The notes below the pieces were generated by a model, which was not told the origin of the DNA, searched no databases, and saw only the letters and a program-made list of their open reading frames with translations. Of a stretch of 64,000 nucleotides of DNA, positions 8,577 to 16,236 are shown one piece after another. The first letter of the stretch is position 1. Every line of letters begins with the position of its first letter. The position numbers and the translations under genes are program-made. Source of the stretch: Streptomyces durocortorensis (lineage in GTDB: Bacteria > Actinomycetota > Actinomycetes > Streptomycetales > Streptomycetaceae); contig NZ_CP134500.1 of the NCBI RefSeq assembly GCF_031760065.1, positions 5,208,001 through 5,272,000 on the forward strand. Reading direction: 5' to 3'.

Positions 8577-9047
8577 CCTCACCTCCAAGGTGGCACAAAC
8601 TCTTTCGAGGTTCCGGGAAGGGTGGCCCGGAGCCATGCGGTCCGTCGACGGTTCTTGGCTTGGCGACGCTATCGGATCCATGATGCCGTGTGACGCGGAC
8701 CCCAGTCCCCGACCGTCACTCATGGTAGGCATATGAGTACACACAGTGGCTAGGGGTCTGCGGCCTCCAATTACGAAGAACCGGCGCCGGATTGACGTAC
8801 CCAGACGTCAGGCGATCGAACCGTCCCCGAAGCACCGGCGCCCGCTCTCGCCCGCTCGAAGCTCCGCATCACGGGGTGTCCGTTCGCCTGGAAGTGTTCG
8901 GTCGCGTGCCGTGGCGGCGACGGATCCGAGGATGGCGGGAGGGCCGGCGGCAGGACGAGTGGCCGTCGGCGGGCCCTGGCCGCGGTTGTGGGGCGCCTGG
9001 GGGCGCCTCGGGGCTGCCCCGTGGGTGGGGCCCGAGCGGGGTGGCGG
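8577..9047. other. Upstream region of the prsH-sigH operon
   Basis: About 470 bases with no supported gene. The part next to prsH (8577-8790) should hold the operon's promoters. Two BldD-like half-sites are described separately at 8689-8720. The distal part is very GC-rich and ends in a 42-bp tandem repeat that runs into the neighbouring gene. Confidence 0.55.
8689..8720 (-). promoter_or_regulatory. Candidate BldD half-sites in the prsH-sigH promoter region
   Basis: On the minus strand AGTGAC (from 8715-8720) and GTCACA (from 8689-8694) face each other, resembling the AGTGA...TCAC half-sites of BldD. BldD is known to repress a sigH promoter in S. coelicolor, which makes the position plausible. 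The spacing is larger than a single box, so this is a weak call. Confidence 0.35.
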
Positions 9048-9099
9048 TCAGCCGGGTGCCCCGCGGGCGGGGCCCGAGCGGGGTGGCGGTCGGTCGGGT
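9016..9099. repeat. 42-bp tandem direct repeat, two copies
   Basis: Units 9016-9057 and 9058-9099 are 42 bp each and differ at only a few positions; both contain GGGGCCCGAGCGGGGTGGCG. The repeat covers the last codons of the PLP enzyme gene (stop at 9048-9050), so the final residues (PPRSGPARGAPG) are repeat-encoded. Confidence 0.9.
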
Positions 9100-10013
9100 G
9101 ACTTGTGGGCGGTCGGTGCCTCCGGGGCGCCGGTCACGACGGCGGCCACCCGGGTGCCCGGCCGGAACGCCCCCTCCTCGGTCAGCGCGGTCAGCGCGAA
9201 CAGCAGTTTCGCGACGTAGACGCGCTCCACGGGCAGCCCGTGCCGGTCCTCGAAGTCCGCGGCGAACGCCTCCAGCTCCCGGGTGGAGCGGGCGTAACCG
9301 CCGAAGGCGAAGCGCTCGTCCAGCGACCAGTTCCCGGCCGGTCCGCCGAACGCCTCGCGCTGGAGCCGTTGCACCGCCTCGCCCAGGAAGGCGCCGCGCA
9401 GCACGGGGATGCCGAGGGCCCGCTGCCCGGGGGCCAGACCGGCGGCGAGACCGGCGAGGGTCCCGCCGGTCCCGCAGGCCACGGCCGCCACATCGGCCTC
9501 ACCGGCCAGCTCGCGCCCCAGCGCCGTACAGCCCTGAGCGGCCAACGCGTTGCTGCCGCCCTCCGGGATGACCACAACGTCCCCGTACCGGCTCAGCAGG
9601 CCGTCCAGGACCTCGGGGGAGGCCTTCGCGCGGTACGTCGCACGGTCCACGAAGTGCAGCCGCATGCCGTCGTCCGCGCATCGGGCCAGCGACGGGTTGA
9701 GTGGCCTGCGGGCCAGCTCGTCGCCGCGGACGACGCCGATGGTGGGAAAGCCCAGCAGCCTTCCGGCCGCCGCGGTGGCCCGCAGGTGGTTGGAGTACGC
9801 CCCGCCGAACGTCAGCATGGGGCGCCCGGCGGCCGCCGCCAGGTTGAGGGCGAGCTTGCGCCACTTGTTGCCCGGCAGATCGGGGTGGATCAGGTCGTCC
9901 CTCTTGAGGAACAGCCGCACTCCGTGGCGCGCGAAACGCTCGTCGTGGGCTTCTCGCAGCGGGGAGGGCAGCCAGGGGTGCAGAAGGGCGTCGAGGCGGG
10001 ACGGGCGGTTCAC
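9048..10013 (-). CDS. PLP-dependent enzyme of the ACC deaminase / D-cysteine desulfhydrase family
   Basis: A 321-residue fold-type II pyridoxal phosphate enzyme. The PLP lysine is Lys50 in LPGNKWRKL, and FGGAYSNHL at 69-77 is the cofactor and substrate loop of this family. A glycine-rich phosphate-binding loop (ACGTGGTLAGLAAGL) follows near residue 200. Family members deaminate 1-aminocyclopropane-1-carboxylate or split D-cysteine to pyruvate, ammonia and sulfide; the sequence alone does not decide which. The last 15 or so residues are encoded by a tandem repeat and are unlikely to belong to the fold. It lies 46 bp downstream of the flavohaemoglobin gene on the same strand. Confidence 0.85.
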   Translation of the reverse strand: MNRPSRLDALLHPWLPSPLREAHDERFARHGVRLFLKRDDLIHPDLPGNKWRKLALNLAAAAGRPMLTFGGAYSNHLRATAAAGRLLGFPTIGVVRGDELARRPLNPSLARCADDGMRLHFVDRATYRAKASPEVLDGLLSRYGDVVVIPEGGSNALAAQGCTALGRELAGEADVAAVACGTGGTLAGLAAGLAPGQRALGIPVLRGAFLGEAVQRLQREAFGGPAGNWSLDERFAFGGYARSTRELEAFAADFEDRHGLPVERVYVAKLLFALTALTEEGAFRPGTRVAAVVTGAPEAPTAHKSPDRPPPRSGPARGAPG

Positions 10014-10059
10014 CCGCCCATTGTCGCCCGCTCGTGGTTTCGGATGCCTCTCCGCCGTT

Positions 10060-11256
10060 TCAGGGGGCGGTCGGCCAGAGGTCCGGGCCGAACGCCTCGT
10101 AGTGGATGTCGGCCGGGCGGACCCCCGCCTCCAGCAACTGGGTGCGGACGGCGCGCATGAAGGGGAGCGGACCGCACAGATAGGCGTGGGTGCCCGGCCA
10201 TACGGTGATGCTGTTCAGGTCGACGAGCCCCGTGCGATTCGCCGGGTGCCCGGCATCCGGGGTCTCGTACCAGAAGTGCGCCTCGGCGTCGGGGAGCTTC
10301 TCCGTCAGCCGGACGTGGTCGGTGCGCAGGGCGTGGTCGGCGGGGGAGCGGTCGCCGTGCACCACGGTGACGGGGCGGTCGTGGCCCTCCCCGGCCAGGT
10401 GCTCCAGCATCGACAGCATGGGGGTGCAGCCGATGCCCGCCGATGCCAGCAGCAGCGGCGCGTCCAGGTCGTCGAGCACCAGGTCCCCGTAGGGGGCGGA
10501 GAGGCTCAGCAGGTGGCCCGCGCGGGTGTGCTCGTGCAGGTGGCGGGAGACCTCGCCGTCGGGGGTGCCGGCCCCGCGCACGCGTTTGACGGTGATCGAA
10601 CGCAGCGGGGAGCCGGGGGCCGAGGACAGGCTGTACTGGCGTATCTGGCGGGCTCCGTCCGGGAGTTCGACCTGTACGGATACGTACTGGCCGGGGCGGA
10701 ACGCGGGGGCGTCGCTGCCGTCCGCCGGGTGGAGGCGGAAGGTGGTGACGTCCTTGGTCTCCTCGATCCGGGCGGTGACCTCCCATTCCCGCCACGCCGC
10801 GCCCGCCAGGACGCCCTGCTGGGCGTAGAGGCGCTCCTCGGCGGCGATGAGGGAGTTCGCCATCAGCCAGTAGACCTCGCCCCAGGCCGCGGCGACCTCA
10901 GGGGTGACCGCGTCGCCCAGGACCTCGGCGATGGCGGCGAAGAGGTGGGTGTGCACCACCTCGTACTGCTCGGGGGCCACCCCGAGAGAGGCGTGCTTGT
11001 GGGCGATCCGGTCCAGTATCGCGTCGGGGCGGGTGCCGGGCCGCTCCACCAGCTGGGTCGCGAACGCGGCGATGGAACCGGCGAGCGCCCGTCGCTGGTC
11101 GCCGGAGGCCTGATTGCCCCGGTTGAACAGGTCCCGCAGCAACTCGGGGTGGGCGGCGAAGAGCTTCTCGTAGAAGAGGTCCGCGATGTCCCCCATGGCC
11201 GCGCCGACGGCGGGGAGGGTGGCGCGGACAGTGGCGGTGGACCGGTCGGAGAGCAT
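10060..11256 (-). CDS. hmp: Flavohaemoglobin, nitric oxide dioxygenase
   Basis: A 398-residue protein with an N-terminal globin domain (about 1-140) and a C-terminal ferredoxin-reductase module. The globin part has Tyr29 (B10), Gln49 and the proximal histidine in IAHKHASLGV (His88). The FAD-binding RQYSLSS and the NAD-binding GIGCTPMLSML are both present. The enzyme oxidises NO to nitrate with O2 and NAD(P)H. It lies 110 bp downstream of nsrR on the same strand. A 20-bp site nearly identical to one upstream of nsrR sits 18 bp before its start codon, so NO-responsive repression by NsrR is likely. An AAGGAG ribosome site precedes the ATG. Confidence 0.93.
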   Translation of the reverse strand: MLSDRSTATVRATLPAVGAAMGDIADLFYEKLFAAHPELLRDLFNRGNQASGDQRRALAGSIAAFATQLVERPGTRPDAILDRIAHKHASLGVAPEQYEVVHTHLFAAIAEVLGDAVTPEVAAAWGEVYWLMANSLIAAEERLYAQQGVLAGAAWREWEVTARIEETKDVTTFRLHPADGSDAPAFRPGQYVSVQVELPDGARQIRQYSLSSAPGSPLRSITVKRVRGAGTPDGEVSRHLHEHTRAGHLLSLSAPYGDLVLDDLDAPLLLASAGIGCTPMLSMLEHLAGEGHDRPVTVVHGDRSPADHALRTDHVRLTEKLPDAEAHFWYETPDAGHPANRTGLVDLNSITVWPGTHAYLCGPLPFMRAVRTQLLEAGVRPADIHYEAFGPDLWPTAP

Positions 11257-11273
11257 GGAAGGAGCTCCTTATT

Positions 11274-11293
11274 GGAATGTGAGATGCATATTT
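11274..11293. promoter_or_regulatory. Candidate NsrR operator upstream of hmp
   Basis: GGAATGTGAGATGCATATTT shares 17 of 20 bases with the site upstream of nsrR at 11834-11853 and contains an AGATGCAT core like that of NsrR boxes in other bacteria. The distance to the start codon (about 18 bp) is similar for both genes. Confidence 0.7.
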
Positions 11294-11366
11294 TTGGCGA
11301 AGAGGAGACGTGCGGGCGCGGGCGTCCGAGGGGTGCCGACCGGGTTTGGTCGGGTGCCCGTCGGGC

Positions 11367-11813
11367 TCAGTCCGGTGGCGGGCCGCTGCCGATGCCCAGC
11401 AGCAGCGGGCCCGTGGGGGCGGCGACGAGGTCGGTGACGGTGATCGGGTCCAGTGAGGCATAGAAGGCTTCCTGGGCCTGGCGCAGCGCGCCGCGCAGCC
11501 GGCAGGCGGAGCGGAGCGGGCAGGGGGTGCCGCCCTCGCACTCGACGACCTCCTCCGCCCCTTCCAGCTCCCGCACCAGCGAGCCGATCGAGGCGGAGTG
11601 TCCGGCCGTCGTGAGCGTGAGCCCGCCGCCCCGGCCGCGGCGGGCGTCGAGGAGGCCGAGGTGCTGGAGTCGGGCGACGACCTTCGCGGCGTGGGTGTAC
11701 GGCACCCGCATGGTGGCCGCCACCTCGCGGGTGGTCGGCGGATCTCCGCCCTCGGTGACCGCGAGGCGCATGAGAACGCGGAGGGCCACGTCGGTGAATC
11801 TCGTCAGCCGCAT
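11367..11813 (-). CDS. nsrR: NsrR, nitric-oxide-sensing Rrf2-family repressor
   Basis: A 148-residue Rrf2-type regulator. A winged helix-turn-helix (TREVAATMRVPYTHAAKVVARLQHLGLL) is followed by three cysteines at 92, 98 and 104 in ECEGGTPCPLRSAC, which bind a [4Fe-4S] cluster. Asp8, the fourth ligand in S. coelicolor NsrR, is present in RFTDVAL. NO destroys the cluster and releases DNA. The start at 11813 gives the usual length; the frame is open further upstream but lacks family sequence. It is divergent from the encapsulin gene and upstream of hmp, its likely target. Confidence 0.93.
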   Translation of the reverse strand: MRLTRFTDVALRVLMRLAVTEGGDPPTTREVAATMRVPYTHAAKVVARLQHLGLLDARRGRGGGLTLTTAGHSASIGSLVRELEGAEEVVECEGGTPCPLRSACRLRGALRQAQEAFYASLDPITVTDLVAAPTGPLLLGIGSGPPPD

Positions 11814-11833
11814 GAGCCCCACCGTAGATAAGT

Positions 11834-11853
11834 GGCATGTGTGATGCAAATTT
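11834..11853. promoter_or_regulatory. Candidate NsrR operator upstream of nsrR
   Basis: GGCATGTGTGATGCAAATTT matches the hmp site at 17 of 20 positions and lies 21 bp upstream of the nsrR start codon, consistent with autoregulation. It is also in the shared region with the divergent encapsulin gene, about 140 bp from that start. Confidence 0.7.
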
Positions 11854-11990
11854 CCCGGCCCGCACGGCGACGAGGAGCAACGTGCCCCGACCGGAGGCCG
11901 ATTAGTCACACTCTTTTGTGTAATGGCGTGCGGAGTCCCCTGCTGAAAGGCTTTTCCTCGCAGGTCAGCCCATGATCGAGAGGACGTCAG

Positions 11991-13397
11991 ATGTCCGTTG
12001 GTGAAGAGGTTCGCGACACGCAGGCGCCGCCGCAGCAGAGTCTGGGGACGGCGGCTGCGCGGAACCTCGCGACGACCACCAAGTCCGCGCCGCAGATGCA
12101 GGAGATCACCTCACGGTGGCTGCTGAAGATGCTGCCGTGGGTGCAGGTACAAGGCGGTACGTACCGGGTGAACCGTCGGCTCAGCTATTCGGTCGGTGAC
12201 GGCCGGGTGACCTTCGTCCAGACCGGGGACCGGGTGGCCGTCATCCCCGCGGAACTGGGGGAGCTGCCCGCTCTGAGGGACTTCGGGGACGAGGAGGTGC
12301 TCGCCGAGCTCGCCCGCAGGTGCGAGCAGCGGGACGTGGCCGCGGGGGAGGTGCTCGCCGCCTCGGGGGACGCGGCGGACCGGGTCTATCTGCTGGCGCA
12401 CGGCAAGGTCCAGAAGATCGGCTCCGGGCCCTACGGGGACGAGATGGAGCTCGGGGTCCTCGCCGACGGCGCGTATTTCGGTGACCACAGTCTGATCGAC
12501 GGTGATGCCGTCTGGGAGTACACCGCCCGCGCCGTCACCGCGTGCACGCTGCTGACCCTGAGCCGTGCCGATGTCTACAACCTCGCGGAGCGCGCCGAAT
12601 CACTGCACGGCCACCTCGCAGGTCTGCTCTCCATCCCGCAGCAGCGGACCAACAAGTACGGCGAGGCGGAGATCGACCTCTCCGCCGGGCATGTGGGCGA
12701 GGCCGTCGTCCCGCACACCTTCGTCGACTACGACGCCGCTCCGCGCGAGTACGAACTGAGCGTCGCCCAGACGGTGCTGAAGGTGCACAGCAGGGTCGCC
12801 GATCTCTACAACCAGCCGATGAACCAGACCGAGCAGCAGTTGCGGCTCACGGTCGAGGCGCTGCGTGAGCGCCAGGAGCACGAGCTGATCAACAACAGGG
12901 AGTTCGGACTGCTCAACAACTGCGACTACGGGCAGCGGCTCCAGCCGCACGACGGGGTGCCCAGCCCGGACGACATGGACGAACTGCTCTCGCGGCGCCG
13001 TGGATCGAAGCTCTTCCTCGCCCATCCGCGGGCCATCGCCGCCTTCGGCCGCGAGTGCAACCGGCGTGGGCTCGTCCCGGAGAGCATCGACATCGGCGGC
13101 CACCACGTGCCCGCCTGGCGCGGAGTGCCGATCTTCCCGTCCAACAAGATCCCCGTCTCCGATGCCCGCACCACCTCCATCATCTGCATGAGGACCGGCG
13201 AGGCCGAGCAGGGGGTCATCGGTCTCCAGCAGACCGGCATCCCCGACGAGATCGAGCCGAGCCTCTCGGTCCGCTTCATGGGGATCGACGAGCAGGCAAT
13301 CATCTCCTACCTGGTGACGGCGTACTACTCCGCCGCCATTCTGGTGCCGGACGCCCTCGGAGTGCTGGAGAACGTCGAGGTCAGCCGCTGGCGCTGA
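11991..13397 (+). CDS. eshA: EshA-type family 2B encapsulin shell protein with cyclic-nucleotide-binding-like domain
   Basis: A 468-residue protein of the EshA family, now recognised as family 2B encapsulins, whose HK97-fold subunits assemble into protein compartments. The N-terminal arm and start of the shell fold (about 1-90, with [22 protein letters not shown]) are followed by an inserted cNMP-binding-like domain (about 95-200). The rest of the HK97 fold (about 215-468) includes [10 protein letters not shown] and the C-terminal [24 protein letters not shown]. In the phosphate-binding cassette, CAP Glu72, Arg82 and Ser83 are replaced by Asp165, Trp175 and Glu176, so canonical cAMP binding is doubtful. 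GAGAGGA precedes the ATG. EshA was first linked to sporogenic hyphal growth in S. griseus. The following prenyl synthase is the probable cargo. Confidence 0.92.
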   Translation: MSVGEEVRDTQAPPQQSLGTAAARNLATTTKSAPQMQEITSRWLLKMLPWVQVQGGTYRVNRRLSYSVGDGRVTFVQTGDRVAVIPAELGELPALRDFGDEEVLAELARRCEQRDVAAGEVLAASGDAADRVYLLAHGKVQKIGSGPYGDEMELGVLADGAYFGDHSLIDGDAVWEYTARAVTACTLLTLSRADVYNLAERAESLHGHLAGLLSIPQQRTNKYGEAEIDLSAGHVGEAVVPHTFVDYDAAPREYELSVAQTVLKVHSRVADLYNQPMNQTEQQLRLTVEALRERQEHELINNREFGLLNNCDYGQRLQPHDGVPSPDDMDELLSRRRGSKLFLAHPRAIAAFGRECNRRGLVPESIDIGGHHVPAWRGVPIFPSNKIPVSDARTTSIICMRTGEAEQGVIGLQQTGIPDEIEPSLSVRFMGIDEQAIISYLVTAYYSAAILVPDALGVLENVEVSRWR

Positions 13398-13409
13398 TAT
13401 CGAGCTCAC

Positions 13410-13449
13410 CCCGGGGGTCCGGGCGGCAGCGGCCGCCCGGACCCCCGGG
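13410..13449 (+). terminator. Strong hairpin between shell gene and prenyl synthase gene
   Basis: A perfect 18-bp stem (13410-13427 with 13432-13449) with a four-base loop AGCG lies 12 bp after the encapsulin stop and 32 bp before the next start. It looks like an intrinsic or partial terminator. It could lower expression of the downstream gene relative to the shell, or end the shell transcript. Confidence 0.8.
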
Positions 13450-13481
13450 CCCGCACCCATCGCCTCGCCCCAGGAGTGACC

Positions 13482-14531
13482 GTGACCATGACCAGTACGG
13501 ACGCAGCGACGGAAGGGCACGAGGCCGCGGCGCTGCTGGAGCGCACCCGCGCGGTCGTCGACCCCCATCTGCGATCGGCCGTGGAGTCGCTGCCCGGCGG
13601 CATACGCCGGATCGCGATGTACCACTTCGGCTGGGAGAACGCCGACGGGACCCCCGCCGCCGGGCAGGCCGGGAAGGCCATCAGGCCGGCCCTCGTGCTG
13701 GCCGCCGCCCGCGCGCTGGGCGGCGATCCCGAGCGGGCGGTGCGGGCCGCCGTCGCCGTCGAACTCGCTCACAACTTCACCCTGCTCCACGACGACGTCA
13801 TCGACGAGGACACCACCCGCAGGCACCGTCCCACCGCCTGGGCGGTCTTCGGCATCCCGGACGCGATCATCGCCGGCGACGCCATGCTCGCCCTCGCCCA
13901 GCGGCTGCTCGCCGAGGACACACATCCGGCCGCCGCCCGCGCCGCCGCCCGCCTCTCCTCCTGCGTCATCGAGCTGTGCGCGGGCCAGCAGGCGGACTGC
14001 GCCTTCGAGGAGCGCGGCCCCGACGAGGTCACCCTCGACGAATGCCTCGCGATGGCGACCGCCAAGACCGGTGCCCTGCTCGGCTGTGCCTGTGCGCTCG
14101 GCGCCCTCTACGCCGGGGCGGAGGACCGGGCGGTCCGGGCGATGGACGGCTTCGGACGGGAGGCGGGGCTCTCCTTCCAGCTCATCGACGACCTGATCGG
14201 CATCTGGGGCGACCCGGAGCGCACCGGCAAACCCGTCGGGGCCGACCTGTCCGCCCACAAGAAGTCCCTGCCCGTGGTCGCCGCCCTCACCTCCGGCACC
14301 CCGGCCGCCGCCGAGCTCGCCGCCCTCTACCGGGGCCCCATGAGCACCTCCGCCGAGGTCAACCGGGCGGCCGACGCGGTGGACCGGGCCGGCGGCCGGG
14401 ACTGGGCCCAGGTCTGCGCCGCCGACCGGATGGCCCGCGCGGTCCACCACCTCTCCCGTGCGGTCCCCGACCCGAGCGGCGCGGGCGACCTGCTGGCCCT
14501 GGCCGAATTCGTCACCCGCCGCACCAGCTGA
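13482..14531 (+). CDS. Polyprenyl diphosphate synthase, probable encapsulin cargo
   Basis: A 349-residue trans-isoprenyl diphosphate synthase. The first aspartate-rich motif DDVIDED is at 104-110 and the second, DDLIGIWGD, at 236-244; GKAIRPALVL and the Lys in AHKKSLPV are also conserved. The residue five before the first motif is Phe99. In this family an aromatic there limits product length, so a C15-C20 product such as GGPP is more likely than a long quinone chain. The GTG at 13482 sits five bases after GGAG; a GTG at 13476 and an ATG at 13488 are alternatives. Polyprenyl synthases are reported cargo for family 2B encapsulins. There is no obvious long disordered targeting extension, which is unusual. 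Confidence 0.9.
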   Translation: MTMTSTDAATEGHEAAALLERTRAVVDPHLRSAVESLPGGIRRIAMYHFGWENADGTPAAGQAGKAIRPALVLAAARALGGDPERAVRAAVAVELAHNFTLLHDDVIDEDTTRRHRPTAWAVFGIPDAIIAGDAMLALAQRLLAEDTHPAAARAAARLSSCVIELCAGQQADCAFEERGPDEVTLDECLAMATAKTGALLGCACALGALYAGAEDRAVRAMDGFGREAGLSFQLIDDLIGIWGDPERTGKPVGADLSAHKKSLPVVAALTSGTPAAAELAALYRGPMSTSAEVNRAADAVDRAGGRDWAQVCAADRMARAVHHLSRAVPDPSGAGDLLALAEFVTRRTS

Positions 14532-14617
14532 CCGACCGCCATGACCGGTTCCGCCCCCTCAACTCTAGTATTTCGGAGGTTGGTTGGAGCGAACAGCAGA
14601 AGGAGCGGCAGCCGGTC

Positions 14618-15223
14618 ATGGGCATACGGACACAGCAGGCGCAACCGGAGGACAGGGCCCGGGTCGTCTCGGTCATGGAAGAGGCGTTCCACCACGACCC
14701 GGTCAGCAGCTGGGTGTTCCCGGACGAGGCCCACCGGCGGGCCGTGCACGGAAGGTTCCTCGGCGTCTTCGTGGACGTCGCCCTCGCCGAAGGGCGTATC
14801 GACATTGCCGAGGGCGACGCGGCGGTGGCCCTGTGGCTGCCGGTGCCCGCCGGAGCCCCCGAGGAGGAGGACCCCACGCCCGCGCTGATGCGGCGGACCG
14901 CCGACCCCGGCAACGAACGCTGCGAGCTGGTGGGGAGGCTCACCGGAGCGGTCCACCCGCACGACCGCGCGCACGCCTATCTCCTGATGATCGGCGTCCG
15001 GCCCGAGCGCCAGGGGGAGGGCATCGGGGCGGAGCTGATCGGGGCGGAGCTGGAACGCTGCGACCGGGAGGGGGTGCCCGCGTATCTGGAGGCCAGCAGC
15101 GCCCGCAGCCGGACGCTGTACGAGCGGCTCGGATTCCGTTTCCTGGGCCGCACGGTCGACCTGCCGGACGGTCCGCCCATGTGGCCCATGTGGCGTGAGC
15201 CCCGTATGCCATGTGCGGGTTGA
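14618..15223 (+). CDS. GNAT-family N-acetyltransferase
   Basis: A 201-residue GNAT protein. The acetyl-CoA-binding motif appears as LLMIGVRPERQGEGIGAELIGAEL (about 125-150), followed by YLEASSARSRTLYERLGFRFLGR, the usual C-terminal motif B. The ATG at 14618 follows AAGGAGCGG. It lies 86 bp after the prenyl synthase gene on the same strand and may share a transcript with it. The substrate is unknown. Its position makes a role with the encapsulin locus possible, but not demonstrated. Confidence 0.85.
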   Translation: MGIRTQQAQPEDRARVVSVMEEAFHHDPVSSWVFPDEAHRRAVHGRFLGVFVDVALAEGRIDIAEGDAAVALWLPVPAGAPEEEDPTPALMRRTADPGNERCELVGRLTGAVHPHDRAHAYLLMIGVRPERQGEGIGAELIGAELERCDREGVPAYLEASSARSRTLYERLGFRFLGRTVDLPDGPPMWPMWREPRMPCAG

Positions 15224-15270
15224 ACCGCCAGGCCCGGGCGGCGGCCGGGGCTGTGCCGGGCAGAGCGCTC

Positions 15271-15317
15271 GGGCAGAGGGGCCGGGCAGAGGGGCCGGTC
15301 AGGGGCCGGTCAGGGGC
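15271..15317. repeat. Short tandem repeats in an intergenic region
   Basis: GGGCAGAGGGGCC occurs twice in a row (15271-15296), followed by GGTCAGGGGCC and a nearly complete second copy (15297-15317). They end 14 bp before the next start codon and may affect its translation region. No function is evident. Confidence 0.75.
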
Positions 15318-15331
15318 TACAGTCCCTGCCC

Positions 15332-16000
15332 ATGACAGATGAGTCGTGGGCCGGCTGGTACCGGGACCGCAGGGGTTCCGACGCCGTCGTCCTCACCACG
15401 GACGGACAGCAGCTCCGCATCCGGATCCGAGGGGTCGACTTCGAGGGCGAGAGCTTCGACGACCTGGCCCCGGTGGCGGGGATGCCGCCGGAGAGCGGGA
15501 TGGTCGCCCTCGCGGACGGCGCACTCACCGACTGTGTACTGGAGTGGGACCTGCCGCTGCCCGTCCTCGTCGCGGGCACGCTCCGGCACGCCACGCTCAG
15601 CTGCCTGCTCTCGCTGCGCCGGGCCGACCCGGACCTCCACCTCGCCCTCCATCTGGACGGTGCGGTCTACGAGTCGGCCCGCGCCGAAAGCGACTTCGCC
15701 GCCGCCCTGGCCGCCGTCCAGCGCATCCTCCCGGACGGCATCCGCCTCCAGACCTGCATCGCCTGCGCCTTCTCCGACTACTTCCCGGCCCCCGGCCGCG
15801 GCCTGTCCGGTGGCCTCGCCTGCTTCCGTGGAGCCAAGGAGGCCTACCGGGGAGCGGCGGGCGAGGACGATGTCCTGGACCTGTGGGACCGGCGGTCCGG
15901 GTTCGTCCAGGAGGTCTGGAGCTGCCGGGAGTTCGAGGCGCGCCCGGCCGACGGCGCGGGCACCGGTCACCGGGGTGCCTTCCCCCTGGAACTCGCCTGA
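15332..16000 (+). CDS. Conserved hypothetical protein, 222 residues
   Basis: The product has no signal peptide or membrane helix. It is an alpha/beta-looking protein beginning MTDESWAGWYRDRRG, with many short beta-like stretches (VVLTTDGQQLRIRIRGVDF), a hydrophobic central part and a cysteine pair in TCIACAFSDYF near residue 145. The codon pattern is that of a true gene and the ATG is preceded by a weak ribosome site. I recognise no family with certainty; it resembles uncharacterised Streptomyces proteins with a DUF only. Neighbours give no clear clue: the GNAT gene upstream is separated by repeats. Confidence 0.7.
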   Translation: MTDESWAGWYRDRRGSDAVVLTTDGQQLRIRIRGVDFEGESFDDLAPVAGMPPESGMVALADGALTDCVLEWDLPLPVLVAGTLRHATLSCLLSLRRADPDLHLALHLDGAVYESARAESDFAAALAAVQRILPDGIRLQTCIACAFSDYFPAPGRGLSGGLACFRGAKEAYRGAAGEDDVLDLWDRRSGFVQEVWSCREFEARPADGAGTGHRGAFPLELA

Positions 16001-16236
16001 CGGGCAGGTCCTTTCAGCTGCCGTCACTCTCCCGGCGCGTAGGCCGTGGTGTGCGGCCGGGCCCCTGCCCGTACATCGCGACCTGCGCGGCCGTGCCCCG
16101 GGCGCGTACGCCCCGAGCGCAGGCTCGCGTTCCTGGGCCCGCACGCCCTGACGTGCGGCGTCTGCCGGGAGGTTCCCCGTTCTGCTGACAGCGTGCCGGG
16201 GTTACGGGGCCGCGCCCGTGCGGGCAGGCTCGTCGC

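Noticed and set aside
8746..9219. A plus-strand gene beside sigH
   Set aside because: The frame is Arg/Pro/Gly-rich, crosses the tandem repeat and is antisense to the PLP enzyme.
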